DNA of 64,000 nucleotides from Robiginitomaculum sp. GTDB taxonomy: Bacteria > Pseudomonadota > Alphaproteobacteria > Caulobacterales > Maricaulaceae. A program made the position numbers and the translations under genes. The stretch is from the NCBI GenBank assembly GCA_016765135.1, contig JAESQN010000011.1, forward strand, positions 24,240 to 88,239. Reading direction: 5' to 3'. The notes beneath the pieces were generated by a model. It did not search any database. It was not told where the DNA came from and was given only the letters and a program-made list of their open reading frames with translations. Positions 1 through 9,263 of this stretch are shown here, in pieces (the stretch's first letter is position 1; each line of letters begins with the position of its first letter).

Positions 1-1
1 C

Positions 2-1156
2 GCACTTGGCATCGTACTAAGCGCAAGTTTGTTTGGCATGATGATCGGGGCGATGACGCTTAGCCCGCTTGCAGACAAATTTGGACGACGCACAATCACC
101 GTTGTCGGCTTGATATTATCTGGCATCGGCATGCTGATTGCGATGTCGGCCGGATCAATCGAACTTCTGATCGCCGGTCGCGTCATCACAGGGCTTGGCA
201 TTGGTGGTATTCTGGCAAGCGTGAATACGCTGGTCGCCGAGTTTGCAGGTGAGAAATACCGATCCACAGCAATCGCCATTTTCCAACTCGGCTTTCCAAT
301 GGGAGCGTTTCTGTCGGGGTTTCTTGTTGCCTGGTTACTTGATATCGGAACATGGCGTCATGTATTTGCCTTCGGCGCGCTCTCATCTTTCATTTTTATA
401 CCAATTGTGCTGCTTTTACCGGAATCAATGGAATATCTGGCCAAAAGCGGCAAGCCGGATGCATTACGGCGCATCAACAATATTCGGGCGAAACTGCGCC
501 AACCTGCACTCCATGCCCTGCCGGTTGCCATTGACCAGCCTCGCTCGTCCATGCTTGCCAATATCCTGACCTTGTTCAACCGGGAATATGCACTGCGCAC
601 CGCTCTTATTTGGGCTTCTTTCTTTCTACTTTTAACCACACTCTATTTCATGTTGAGCTGGATTCCGAAAATCCTGGTCGATACCGGTTTCACTGAAGCG
701 CAGGGAAATCAGGGGGGAAGGCTTATCAATTTGGTAGGAATGTTGGGCATAGTCGTGATGGGAGTACTAAGTCTGCGTGTGCAATCACCTTTGGTAACGA
801 GTGTGTATCTCGTAATGCTTGCTGGTATGATGTTCCTCCTAAGTATCACGCCGCTTGAGATATCTTCCGTCTTGATCGTGATCGGCTTGATTGGGTTCTT
901 TCTGCATGGGTCTATGATCGGGCTCTATGCCACTGTGCCGACGCTCTATCCCGCCAGCATCCGGGCAACAGGTACCGGATGGGCCATCGGGCTCAGCCGG
1001 TTTGGAGCTGTGCTCGGGCCGGCAATGGCAGGGTATTTGCTTGAGGCAGGTTGGGCGCCGCGCAATTTACTTCAAGTGTTTGCAATTCCTGCTGGCCTTG
1101 CTGCGGTCACTGTCTTCTTGCTTTGGCAGGCACAGCGTCGCGTGAACCCCTCTTAG
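2..1156 (+). CDS. MFS transporter, aromatic-acid/H+ symporter-like (5' end cut by window)
   Basis: The frame is open to the window edge; the first available internal start is a TTG at 29, but codons upstream still look like a membrane segment, so the true start lies outside. The visible ~384 residues carry the MFS motif A loop (LADKFGRR) after the second membrane helix, a central loop after helix 6 with the PES-type motif (LLPESMEYLA), and hydrophobic helices to the C-terminus. Family knowledge: sugar/aromatic-acid symporters of the MFS have this layout. It lies 183 bp upstream of the aldoxime dehydratase on the same strand, so it may import a substrate or export a product of that pathway; this is inference from position. 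Substrate unknown. Confidence 0.85.
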   Translation, partial: ALGIVLSASLFGMMIGAMTLSPLADKFGRRTITVVGLILSGIGMLIAMSAGSIELLIAGRVITGLGIGGILASVNTLVAEFAGEKYRSTAIAIFQLGFPMGAFLSGFLVAWLLDIGTWRHVFAFGALSSFIFIPIVLLLPESMEYLAKSGKPDALRRINNIRAKLRQPALHALPVAIDQPRSSMLANILTLFNREYALRTALIWASFFLLLTTLYFMLSWIPKILVDTGFTEAQGNQGGRLINLVGMLGIVVMGVLSLRVQSPLVTSVYLVMLAGMMFLLSITPLEISSVLIVIGLIGFFLHGSMIGLYATVPTLYPASIRATGTGWAIGLSRFGAVLGPAMAGYLLEAGWAPRNLLQVFAIPAGLAAVTVFLLWQAQRRVNPS

Positions 1157-1279
1157 GGGCCACCCTGTCCTGGAACACCTATAGATCCTGCGCCTAATCT
1201 CACTCAATAACAATTTCGGCCTGGCCCTTAAGATATACCGCCGCAGTCCAACTTCGCTTCCAGTCAAGTTTATGTTCGA

Positions 1280-1328
1280 CCACAATCATGTGGGCAACAT
1301 TGCCTTATGCTTACTTTACATAAAAGTA
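1280..1328. promoter_or_regulatory. Two short dyads in the leader of the aldoxime dehydratase gene
   Basis: Positions 1280-1293 read CCACA-ATCA-TGTGG and 1312-1328 read TACTTT-ACATA-AAAGTA, both perfect inverted repeats immediately ahead of the ribosome binding site at 1328-1334. They could be operator half sites or mRNA hairpins. No promoter hexamers are convincing here, so the role is speculative. Confidence 0.3.
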
Positions 1329-1339
1329 GGAGGGTCTCG

Positions 1340-2416
1340 ATGGCTAATCACAAACCTATCATTTCTCTAAAGCGCTGCCCGCATCATATGCCGAGCGGCT
1401 GGAACCCGCCTGTACCGGCTTATTCAGCCGATCTTCATGCTGACACTCAAATTACAGTTCTTTATTTAGGCGTTCAAAGACCTACCGACGCGGCCTTGCG
1501 GGCCGTGAATGCCATGTTTGCGAAAACGGACACCGTGTCACTGGAATTTGCAGAATTTACAGATCGTGCCGGTGACGTTAATCGCGCCTATATTGCCTAT
1601 TTTCAGGGTGCTGATGCTTTTTCCGATTGGTGTGGAGCCAGTAATTTTGATGCATTTTTGAGTGACGATAAACATCTCAATGCATCTTATGGTCTCTGGA
1701 CTGAAATTTACGCATTTCAACGTGGTCAATTTGAGACGCTGTTCTCGACGCCAGACAGTCTGGAAGGTGTGGGGCAGCTTGCCTCCAAGACCGTCGGGCC
1801 GATCAGGGAGCATTCCTATTGGGGTGGTACCGAAGACCGCATCCCGAATTTCAAACCGGGCAATTTTGACGCGAGACTTGCCAAAATGCCTGCTCCAAAA
1901 GTTGCGAAAACCCGTGGCAGGCGCATTAAAGTCCAGGCGCCGGATAATTTTTGCCTGATCAGATCAGGGCAAGATTTACGCGCTATGAAAGCGCTCGAGC
2001 GCGATGAGTATGACGCCGAAATTGAACCGGCCTTGCGCGAAGGTCTTGCCTATTTGGCGGACAATGCGGCTAGCGGTTGCTTTGAAAGTCGCTACATGCA
2101 GCATTGCTCACAAAATGGCGTATTGATTGAGAAAACATTCGGCATGCAGCTTTTCTTGTCGATTAAACATCTGCTCGATTGGGCAAAGTCGCACCCGACC
2201 CACTTGAAGATATTCAAAAACTTCCAAACGATGGCTCTGGGGATGCAAGGTCAGATAGATTTGCGGTTGTGGCACGAGATCGCTGTAATCGCAGGTAAAG
2301 ATATTCGCGCTGAATATATCAATTGCAACGCAATGACAGGCTTGCTGCCCTTCACTCATGTGCTCTCTCACCACCAAAGTACTGACAATTCTCTACAGGC
2401 TCAGGAGACAAGGTGA
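1340..2416 (+). CDS. oxd: Heme-containing aldoxime dehydratase (Oxd family)
   Basis: Predicted to dehydrate an aldoxime to the nitrile using ferrous heme, the first step of the aldoxime-nitrile pathway. The 358-residue length fits the Oxd/phenylacetaldoxime dehydratase family (about 350 residues). The N-terminal CPxHMPxGWxPPVPAY segment, the HSYWGG motif near the middle, the HPTHLKIF segment (His285, His288) and WHE (His312) match conserved Oxd regions; known members use one C-terminal histidine as heme ligand and another as acid/base, but I cannot assign which here with certainty. The start at 1340 is chosen because AGGAGGG at 1328-1334 is ideally spaced; an upstream in-frame ATG at 1307 has no such site. 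The nitrilase follows 43 bp downstream, which strongly supports the call. Substrate is not deducible. Confidence 0.93.
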   Translation: MANHKPIISLKRCPHHMPSGWNPPVPAYSADLHADTQITVLYLGVQRPTDAALRAVNAMFAKTDTVSLEFAEFTDRAGDVNRAYIAYFQGADAFSDWCGASNFDAFLSDDKHLNASYGLWTEIYAFQRGQFETLFSTPDSLEGVGQLASKTVGPIREHSYWGGTEDRIPNFKPGNFDARLAKMPAPKVAKTRGRRIKVQAPDNFCLIRSGQDLRAMKALERDEYDAEIEPALREGLAYLADNAASGCFESRYMQHCSQNGVLIEKTFGMQLFLSIKHLLDWAKSHPTHLKIFKNFQTMALGMQGQIDLRLWHEIAVIAGKDIRAEYINCNAMTGLLPFTHVLSHHQSTDNSLQAQETR

Positions 2417-2459
2417 TGAATTTTTCTCGGTGTATGCGCCATAAATTAAGGATCAAAAA

Positions 2460-3470
2460 ATGATGAACAACTCTTTCAAAGCGGCGGCTGTTCAAGCAGC
2501 GCCTGAATTTATGGACCGCGCAGGGACTGTAAAGAAAACAATTGCGCTGATAGAATCCGCGGCTTCAAATGACGCATCACTGATCGTCTTTCCTGAAACA
2601 TGGATTCCCGGATATCCATTCTGGGCATGGCTTGGATCACCTGCATGGGGCATGCAATTTGTGCAAGCTTATTCGCAAAACTCACTTGAGATCGCTTCTG
2701 AAGATTTTAGGGCAATCTGTAACGCTGCCGCCAAAGGCAATATCTATGTGATGCTTGGTTTTTCCGAGCACTACAATAATACGCTTTATATCGCACAAGC
2801 TCTCATCGGCCCTGATGGCGAAGTCGTTTTTACACGCCGAAAACTGAAACCGACCCACGTAGAACGGGCAATATATGGTAGCGGTGACGGTAGCGATTTT
2901 AAAGTTGCTGACACAAAAATTGGCCGGGTTGGTGGCTTATGTTGTTGGGAGCATCTGCAACCACTTTCAAAATACGTCATGTTCAATGATAATGAGCAAG
3001 TGCACTGCGCCGCCTGGCCAGCCTTTAGTCTCTATGAGGGCATCGCCTATTCCCTCGGGCACGAGATCAATATGAGGGCGAGCCAGATATACGCTCTCGA
3101 AGGACAGTGTTTTGTCATCGCGTCCTGCGCACTCGTTACCCAAGAAATGGTCGATAAGCTTTGTGAGACCGACGAGCAGCGAGCGCTTTTAGGTACTGGC
3201 GGCGGTTATTCGAAAATTTTCGGGCCGGATGGATCGCAAATTTCGCAAGATATGCCCCCCGACCAGGAAGGTCTTGTCTACGCAGATATTGATCTCTCAA
3301 TGATCCCGCTTGCAAAAGCGGCCGCAGATCCAGCCGGCCACTACTCTCGTCCCGACGTCATGCAATTGCTGCTGGATCGCACCAAACGGACACCCGTCGT
3401 TGAAAAACAGTTGTCTGAAGGGGAATTTCTGGAGAGTGGCGGGGACCGGGCAACAATGAACGCTGAATAA
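2460..3470 (+). CDS. Nitrilase
   Basis: Predicted to hydrolyse a nitrile to the carboxylate and ammonia. The catalytic Glu-Lys-Cys triad of the nitrilase superfamily is complete: Glu46 in FPETW, Lys128 in RRKLKPTHVER, Cys162 in GGLCCWEH; the 34-residue Lys-Cys spacing matches characterised nitrilases. Length 336 is normal. AAGGA at 2448-2452 serves the tandem ATG codons at 2460/2463. It lies between the aldoxime dehydratase and a TonB-dependent receptor, so it should complete aldoxime to acid conversion. The HVER/WEHLQPL context is that of true nitrilases rather than amidases or cyanide hydratases, but cyanide or aliphatic versus aromatic preference cannot be read from sequence. Confidence 0.95.
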   Translation: MMNNSFKAAAVQAAPEFMDRAGTVKKTIALIESAASNDASLIVFPETWIPGYPFWAWLGSPAWGMQFVQAYSQNSLEIASEDFRAICNAAAKGNIYVMLGFSEHYNNTLYIAQALIGPDGEVVFTRRKLKPTHVERAIYGSGDGSDFKVADTKIGRVGGLCCWEHLQPLSKYVMFNDNEQVHCAAWPAFSLYEGIAYSLGHEINMRASQIYALEGQCFVIASCALVTQEMVDKLCETDEQRALLGTGGGYSKIFGPDGSQISQDMPPDQEGLVYADIDLSMIPLAKAAADPAGHYSRPDVMQLLLDRTKRTPVVEKQLSEGEFLESGGDRATMNAE

Positions 3471-3500
3471 TTCAGCAAAAAAACACAGATAGAGGTTATC

Positions 3501-5954
3501 ATGTTCATACAAAAAATAATTCTGGGGACTTCAACGCTGGCACTATCCGCAGCGCTCTCAACTGCTGCTTACGCGCAGTCAGAAACGGATGAAAACAGCG
3601 TGCGCCAACTCGACACGATCATCGTAACGGCACAGAAACGCCAAGAGAATCTTCAAGATGTGCCGATCGCTATTTCAGCGCTTGACAGTCAGGGACTTGA
3701 GCGCCGCGGGATCACAAGAGTTGATCAAATTTCCGGATTTATACCCAATATCGACATCAAGAATACGGTGTCATTCGCAGGGTCGTCACAAATCCTGGTG
3801 GCCTCAATCCGAGGTATTGGTCAGAACGACTTCGCATTTAATCTGGAGCCTGGCGTCGGTGTTTATATCGATGGCGTTTACTTTGCACGGTCTCTCGGGG
3901 CGGTCGTTGATTTGCTCGATCTGGAGCGAATTGAGGTTCTTAAAGGGCCGCAGGGTACGCTTTTTGGACGCAATACGATCGGCGGCGCCTTGAATGTCAT
4001 TACCCGGCGACCAAAGGGCGAATACGGTTATCAACTTGAACTGTCGACCGGAAGTTTCTCGCGTACAGACGTTCGTGGCTCCGTCGACATACCGCTTATT
4101 GAAGATCAATTGCTGTCGCAGTTCTCATTTTCTGTCAAGCGTCGCGATGGTTATCAGAGGCGCATCCCTTTTCCGGGTGCAGCAGGTACGGTGACAGATC
4201 TTGGCAATTTTCTGACGGCAGGCCCGGCAGGCGGATCGGACACCCAGGGCGGCGAGAATGTCTTCAACGGGAGGGCGAAAATCCTTTGGGAGCCGCGCGA
4301 TGATTTTAGCCTCCTGTTATCAGCAGATTACACAAATGCCAATCAAGAGGCGCGTTCGACGACATTGCTTGCGACATTCGCCGGCCCGACCGACGGTACA
4401 GCATTGTCAGCTTTTAATGGGTGCCTCTTTGGAGCCGCCCCAGCATTTATCTGTAGTGAGCGCGGCGTCGTGGGCACCAGCTTTTTTGGCGTTAATGTCG
4501 ATGCTGACCCGAATAATGATCGTATTCCCTTTACGGATGCGCTTATCACTGGCGATATTGACACGAATTTCTCCCGGGGCAGCAATTTCGATGATTTGGT
4601 GGCTTGGGGTGTTCACGCGACAGCGGACTATGATTTCTCGCCCAATGTTAGCCTCAAATCCATTACGGCGTATCGTTCTCTGGATTCTCAATTTGGCGCT
4701 GAAATTGCGGGCGCTCCATTTGTTGGCAATGACGCCTCATTTGACATGAACCAAACCCAGTTTTCTCAAGAATTACAATTGAACATCAATCTTCTCGATG
4801 GCCGCTTCAAAAGTATACTTGGCGCTTATTACTTCACCGAACAGGGCGGACTAACCGATACACCGATCTTCGGTGAAGGGATTATCCAGATATTCGGGCA
4901 AAACGATTTTAACAATCGCGCCTTTGCGTTTTTCGCTCATGAAACATTCGACATCACGGAGCGTTGGGGCGTAACATTTGGGGCTCGCTACACCAATGAG
5001 CGCAAAGATTTTGAAGGCTTTCAACAGGATTTGAACTCATTCTTTCTCCGGGTGCGCGGCGCCGATCCAAATTTGCCGCTCCCCCCAGAAATCACGGCGA
5101 TATTACCGGACCCAAATGACCCGACCCGTATTTTCCCGCTCGGGCCAAACCGATTGAATTTTGATGATGTCTCGTTCAAAGCGGGAACGGAGTATAGGGT
5201 CACAGACGATACGCTGGCCTATTATTCCTTTTCGCAAGGCTTCAAATCTGGCGGTTTCTCCACGCGTCTGCTTGATGTGGTTCCTGGCAACAGCATTGAC
5301 AGTCTGATTTTCGACCCCGAAACTGCGAATACACATGAAGTCGGTGTGAAGTCCGAGCTTTTCAATAATCGTGTTCGTTTGAATGCGGCGGTATTCACCA
5401 CCGATTTCAACGATATCCAGGTCACCGTCTTTAACGGTATTTCGCCCGTATTCTCTAATGCGGGCCAAGCCAGGATCAGAGGGTTTGAGCTGGAAGGTGA
5501 AGCACGATTTGGCAATCTTTCGCTGAATGCAGGCCTCGGTCATTTAGATGCGGAGTATACAGAGCTTGGTGAAAATGTAACTTTCTCGATCACCAATGAT
5601 TTGGTAAATACGCCGACCTGGTCTGCAACTATTGGCGGCAGTTATGATATTGATCTAGCCAATAACAGCGGCCGAATTTCAATCCTTGGCGACTTTAATA
5701 TCAAAAGCAGTACATCTCCTGATGCGGAAAATTCGCCGTTCTTGCGCAGCGGGAGAACTGATATCTTAAATACTGCAATCGCCTACCATGATCCCAATGA
5801 TCGCTGGAGCCTCACCGCCGGTGTCAACAATCTTACCGATGAACGGTTTATTGTTGGTGGTTTCGATCAAAGCGGCCCGGGCCAGGTTGGATTTGTTGGC
5901 GCGTCCTTTTCTCCGCCGCGTCAATGGTTTTTGACCTTGCGTGTAAAGGGGTAA
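3501..5954 (+). CDS. TonB-dependent outer-membrane receptor
   Basis: An 817-residue receptor for TonB-energised uptake across the outer membrane. It has a signal peptide ending near TAAYA, a TonB-box-like stretch (DTIIVTAQKR) at about residues 38-47, a plug domain with the VxIRGIGQNDF and LERIEVLKGPQGTLFGRN signatures, and beta-barrel repeats to the C-terminus. AGAGG sits 5 bases before the ATG. It begins 30 bp after the nitrilase and is followed by a strong terminator, so it is probably co-transcribed with the aldoxime dehydratase and nitrilase. This implies that the pathway substrate, or a larger precursor, is scavenged from outside; the ligand is unknown. Proteins of this type in sphingomonads and relatives often import plant or aromatic compounds rather than iron. 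Confidence 0.95.
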   Translation: MFIQKIILGTSTLALSAALSTAAYAQSETDENSVRQLDTIIVTAQKRQENLQDVPIAISALDSQGLERRGITRVDQISGFIPNIDIKNTVSFAGSSQILVASIRGIGQNDFAFNLEPGVGVYIDGVYFARSLGAVVDLLDLERIEVLKGPQGTLFGRNTIGGALNVITRRPKGEYGYQLELSTGSFSRTDVRGSVDIPLIEDQLLSQFSFSVKRRDGYQRRIPFPGAAGTVTDLGNFLTAGPAGGSDTQGGENVFNGRAKILWEPRDDFSLLLSADYTNANQEARSTTLLATFAGPTDGTALSAFNGCLFGAAPAFICSERGVVGTSFFGVNVDADPNNDRIPFTDALITGDIDTNFSRGSNFDDLVAWGVHATADYDFSPNVSLKSITAYRSLDSQFGAEIAGAPFVGNDASFDMNQTQFSQELQLNINLLDGRFKSILGAYYFTEQGGLTDTPIFGEGIIQIFGQNDFNNRAFAFFAHETFDITERWGVTFGARYTNERKDFEGFQQDLNSFFLRVRGADPNLPLPPEITAILPDPNDPTRIFPLGPNRLNFDDVSFKAGTEYRVTDDTLAYYSFSQGFKSGGFSTRLLDVVPGNSIDSLIFDPETANTHEVGVKSELFNNRVRLNAAVFTTDFNDIQVTVFNGISPVFSNAGQARIRGFELEGEARFGNLSLNAGLGHLDAEYTELGENVTFSITNDLVNTPTWSATIGGSYDIDLANNSGRISILGDFNIKSSTSPDAENSPFLRSGRTDILNTAIAYHDPNDRWSLTAGVNNLTDERFIVGGFDQSGPGQVGFVGASFSPPRQWFLTLRVKG

Positions 5955-6009
5955 CCGTGGGAGGCAGTCGATAATTGTTAAAAAATCGAGTACCGCCTTT
6001 CTAACTTAA

Positions 6010-6037
6010 CCAGCAGGGGACGCCTGCTGGTTTTTTT
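6010..6037 (+). terminator. Rho-independent terminator after the TonB receptor
   Basis: A perfect 8-bp stem CCAGCAGG / CCTGCTGG with a 5-base loop is followed directly by seven T residues. It lies 55 bp after the receptor stop codon and separates the oxd-nitrilase-receptor unit from the next cassette. Confidence 0.95.
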
Positions 6038-6099
6038 ATCGTTTCACCACTTACGAATTTTTTGCCTTTCAACAGGCTCATTTACAGAGAGAAAAGACC

Positions 6100-7059
6100 A
6101 TGAGTAAACCCTTCGCATCCGCCAATGATTTATCTGAAAAAACTGAAACCCTGGAAATTCTCGCTGATGGTGTTTACGCCCTCACCGCGGAAGGTGATCC
6201 AAATATTGGCGCGATTGAAGGCGAAGACTTTATTGTCGCAATTGAGGCCCGGGCCACGCCGCTGGCGGCCAGGGGTTGGCTTAAAAAGCTACGTGAACAC
6301 ACGGACAAGCCTGTTCGTTACCTTATTCTTACCCATTATCACGCTGTACGCGTGCTAGGCGCGTCTGCCTTTGACGCTCAGGAAATCATAACATCGGCGG
6401 CGACACATAAACTGATGGAAGAACGCGGCAAAGAAGATTGGGATAGCGAGTTTGGCCGTATGCCCCGCCTGTTTAAAAACCCGGATGAAATTCCTGGTCT
6501 GACCGCACCTACACTCACATTTGAAAAAGAAATGCGGATTGAACTTGGCGGCGACCGCGGCCATCTTGAGTTAAAGTTTTGCGGCAGGGGTCATACTGCA
6601 GGTGATATCGTTGTTTGGTATCCGAAAACCAAGGTTTTGTTTGCGGGTGATCTCGTGGAAGCCGAAGCTGCTCTTTATACTGGCGACGCTTTTCATATGG
6701 ATTGGGCGTCCGATACACTGGATACTATCAAAGCGTTTCAAGCTGAAGCACTGATCGGTGGGCGCGGCGCGGTCGTTAAGGGGCGCGCTGCGGTCGATGC
6801 TGCGGTCGAGCAAACCCGTGAATTTCTTATCGGTATGCAGAACAATGTAAAAGCCGTTCATGCGCGTGGTGGCACTCTGAAAGAGGCGTTCGAAGCAACT
6901 CATGAGGCCCTCGCACCGAAGTTCGGTCAGTGGCCAATCTTCGAGCACTGCCTTCCATTCAATGTTCAGCGTCTCTGGGATGAATATGACGAGATTGACT
7001 GGCCGCGCATCTGGACCATGGAACGTGACCGCGAAGTCTGGGCCGAGCTACAGGGGTAA
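6100..7059 (+). CDS. Metallo-beta-lactamase-fold protein with degenerate metal motif
   Basis: A 319-residue MBL-fold protein: early strands (VYALTAEGDPNIGAI), the motif region LTHYHAVRVLGA at residues 78-87, a later His in GRGHTAGD (His165), Asp in FAGDLVE (Asp184) and a C-terminal helical half. In the canonical HxHxDH motif, His79 and His81 are present, but the Asp and following His are replaced by Val83 and Arg84. The second metal site should therefore be lost or rebuilt, and hydrolase activity is uncertain. The next gene starts 4 bp after its stop, so it belongs to the AhpD-monooxygenase-DUF2783 cassette. It may process an ester, thioester or lactone in an aromatic catabolic route; that is inference. 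Confidence 0.85.
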   Translation: MSKPFASANDLSEKTETLEILADGVYALTAEGDPNIGAIEGEDFIVAIEARATPLAARGWLKKLREHTDKPVRYLILTHYHAVRVLGASAFDAQEIITSAATHKLMEERGKEDWDSEFGRMPRLFKNPDEIPGLTAPTLTFEKEMRIELGGDRGHLELKFCGRGHTAGDIVVWYPKTKVLFAGDLVEAEAALYTGDAFHMDWASDTLDTIKAFQAEALIGGRGAVVKGRAAVDAAVEQTREFLIGMQNNVKAVHARGGTLKEAFEATHEALAPKFGQWPIFEHCLPFNVQRLWDEYDEIDWPRIWTMERDREVWAELQG

Positions 7060-7062
7060 GAA

Positions 7063-7665
7063 ATGGCACATTTACGGCCGCTAAAAAATGATGAGATTAA
7101 GGACGACTTCATCCTAGAGCGTTTTGAGCATTATCAAGCCACACGCGGGTTCACGCCAAATTCAATTCGCACTATGGCGCACCGCCCCAATGTGGCCAAA
7201 GCATTCATGGCGCTCAATCAGGCGGTTCTTTATGAAGGCGATGTTTCAGAAGAGTTGAAAATGCTCATCAGCTTAGCCTGCTCCTACGCAGCGGGCTGTC
7301 TATATTGCCAATCCCATATGGCAAATTTGTCTCATCTTCATAATGCGTCTGACAAAAAAATTACTGCAATTTTAGACTATGAAACATCTGATCAGTTCAC
7401 GAACGCTGAACGTGCAGCCCTAGACCTTACCTTTAAAGCGGCGCAAATGCCAAATGCCGTAACACAAGCAGAATTTGACGCTCTTAGCGAATATTTCAAC
7501 GATAAACAAATTGTTGAAATTGTTTCCTCTATCGCTTTGTTCGGCTATCTCAATCGATGGAATGATACAATGGCGACAGCTTTAGAGCCCCTGCCCAATC
7601 AGCGCGCGGAGAGGCTTTTGGGGTCACAAGGGTGGAGTCCTGGAAAGCACGGCGATAACATATGA
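7063..7665 (+). CDS. AhpD / carboxymuconolactone decarboxylase-family protein
   Basis: A 200-residue alpha-helical protein with the AhpD-type motif CLYCQSH (CxxC followed by His) after the ALNQAVLYEG...LKMLISLACSYAAGC helix pair. Family members with this motif are thiol peroxidase-like or unassigned partners in aromatic degradation clusters; those without it are decarboxylases. The cysteine pair argues for redox chemistry. The stop overlaps the start of the monooxygenase gene by four bases (ATGA), so the two are translationally coupled. It might remove hydroperoxide produced by uncoupled flavin turnover of its neighbour; this is a guess from context. Confidence 0.85.
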   Translation: MAHLRPLKNDEIKDDFILERFEHYQATRGFTPNSIRTMAHRPNVAKAFMALNQAVLYEGDVSEELKMLISLACSYAAGCLYCQSHMANLSHLHNASDKKITAILDYETSDQFTNAERAALDLTFKAAQMPNAVTQAEFDALSEYFNDKQIVEIVSSIALFGYLNRWNDTMATALEPLPNQRAERLLGSQGWSPGKHGDNI

Positions 7666-9263
7666 GTTTTGATGCTATTCCAAAGTTCAAAGAAAAGGCT
7701 TACCAGATAGCTCCTGAATTACTTGGCGCCGGAAAGACAAAACACCCCTTCGTCATTGTTGGTTCTGGTCCGGTAGGTCTCACCTGCGCTTTGGAACTCG
7801 GCTTAAAAGGTCATGATGTTACCATCGTCACAGCGTTCGATTTTATCCCCCACGGCTCGAAGGCTATCTGTTTTTCAAAACAAACGCTCGATATTTTTGA
7901 TCGACTGGGCGTTGGTCAAAGAATGGTCGACAAAGGCGTCACCTGGAATGTCGGCAAGCTGTTTTGGCGCGACCATGAAGACCCTGTCTTTCAGTTCGAC
8001 ATGTTACCTATCAAGGAGCAGAAAAACCCTGGTTTCATCAACCTCCAACAATACTATGTCGAAGACTTCCTCATCGACGCCCTGGAGCAGATGGACAATG
8101 TTGATATTCGATGGGGGCATGCCGTCAAAGAAATTCATATAAGAGGCGAAGAAACGACTTTAACAATAGAAACACGCGACGGCGATTATCCTATGGCGAC
8201 AAGATATGTGCTTGCTTGCGATGGTCACCGGTCAACCATCCGACAGGCAATGCGTCTCGATTTCGAGGGACGAATTTTTGAGGATAATTTTCTTATCGCG
8301 GACATAAAATTCACCGGGGAGGACGCATTACGGAGACCGTCAGAGCGCTGGTTCTGGTTTGATCCACCCTTCTGTCCGGGCGGCACGGCGCTTTTGCACA
8401 AACAGCCTGATAATGTGTGGCGGCTCGATTTCCAGCTTGGATGGAATATTGATCGGGATGCGGCAATCAGACCCGAGAAAGTCGAACCTTATATCAAAGG
8501 CATGCTGGGTGAAGACGTGGTGTTCGAGAAGGAATGGTACTCGGTTTATACATTCCAATGTCGCCGTATGGAGCGGTTCGTCCACGGGCCTGTTATCTTT
8601 GCTGGCGATAGTGCGCATCTCGTCTCTCCATTTGGTGCACGGGGTGCCAATGGTGGTTTGTCGGATGCAGAAAACATTGCTTGGAAACTTGACCTTGTCC
8701 TTAAAGGGCAAGCTGACGCCAGCCTCATTGAAAGCTACAATTATGAGCGGGTGATGGGTGCAGATGAAAATATCCTGAACTCATCACGGGCAACAGATTT
8801 CATGACGCCAAAAAACAAAGCTTCTCTGGCATTCAGGGACGGCGTACTTGAGCTGGCCAGTGAATATGAATTTGCACGTCCACTGATTAATTCTGGGCGA
8901 TTGTCCAAGCCGACACCCTATTATGATAGTCCATTATCAACGCCTGATCGGGATGAGTGGATCAATGGACCTGCACCAGGCCATCCTTGCGTCGATGCAT
9001 TGGTCATGGATAACACGTGCTGTACATGGGTGTTGGGTGCGCTCGGAAATTCATTCAAACTCCTTCATTTTGGCAATAATCCGCCGAACACCAGCATGGA
9101 AATTATCAGTGTGCCCACAACAGGTTTGGCTGCCGAACGATATGACGCGGTAGATGGCGGTACATATCTTATTCGCCCAGATCAGGTTGTCGCGGCCAGA
9201 TGGAAGAATGCCTCAAAGAGCGATGTGACTGCGGCCCACAAGAAAGCGCTGGGGTTTTCATGA
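7662..9263 (+). CDS. FAD-dependent aromatic-ring monooxygenase
   Basis: A 533-residue class A flavoprotein hydroxylase of the PheA/MhpA/TfdB type. The Rossmann dinucleotide motif GSGPVGLTCALELG lies at about residues 33-46, a DG-type motif is present in the middle (LACDGHRSTIRQAM), and the second FAD motif is AGDSAHLVSPFGARGANGGLSDAENIAWKL split around residues 318-347. A C-terminal thioredoxin-like tail typical of phenol hydroxylases appears present but short. Predicted to hydroxylate a phenolic or aromatic acid with NAD(P)H and O2. It overlaps its neighbours on both sides by four bases, so it is the centre of a tightly coupled cassette. Substrate unknown. Confidence 0.9.
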   Translation: MSFDAIPKFKEKAYQIAPELLGAGKTKHPFVIVGSGPVGLTCALELGLKGHDVTIVTAFDFIPHGSKAICFSKQTLDIFDRLGVGQRMVDKGVTWNVGKLFWRDHEDPVFQFDMLPIKEQKNPGFINLQQYYVEDFLIDALEQMDNVDIRWGHAVKEIHIRGEETTLTIETRDGDYPMATRYVLACDGHRSTIRQAMRLDFEGRIFEDNFLIADIKFTGEDALRRPSERWFWFDPPFCPGGTALLHKQPDNVWRLDFQLGWNIDRDAAIRPEKVEPYIKGMLGEDVVFEKEWYSVYTFQCRRMERFVHGPVIFAGDSAHLVSPFGARGANGGLSDAENIAWKLDLVLKGQADASLIESYNYERVMGADENILNSSRATDFMTPKNKASLAFRDGVLELASEYEFARPLINSGRLSKPTPYYDSPLSTPDRDEWINGPAPGHPCVDALVMDNTCCTWVLGALGNSFKLLHFGNNPPNTSMEIISVPTTGLAAERYDAVDGGTYLIRPDQVVAARWKNASKSDVTAAHKKALGFS

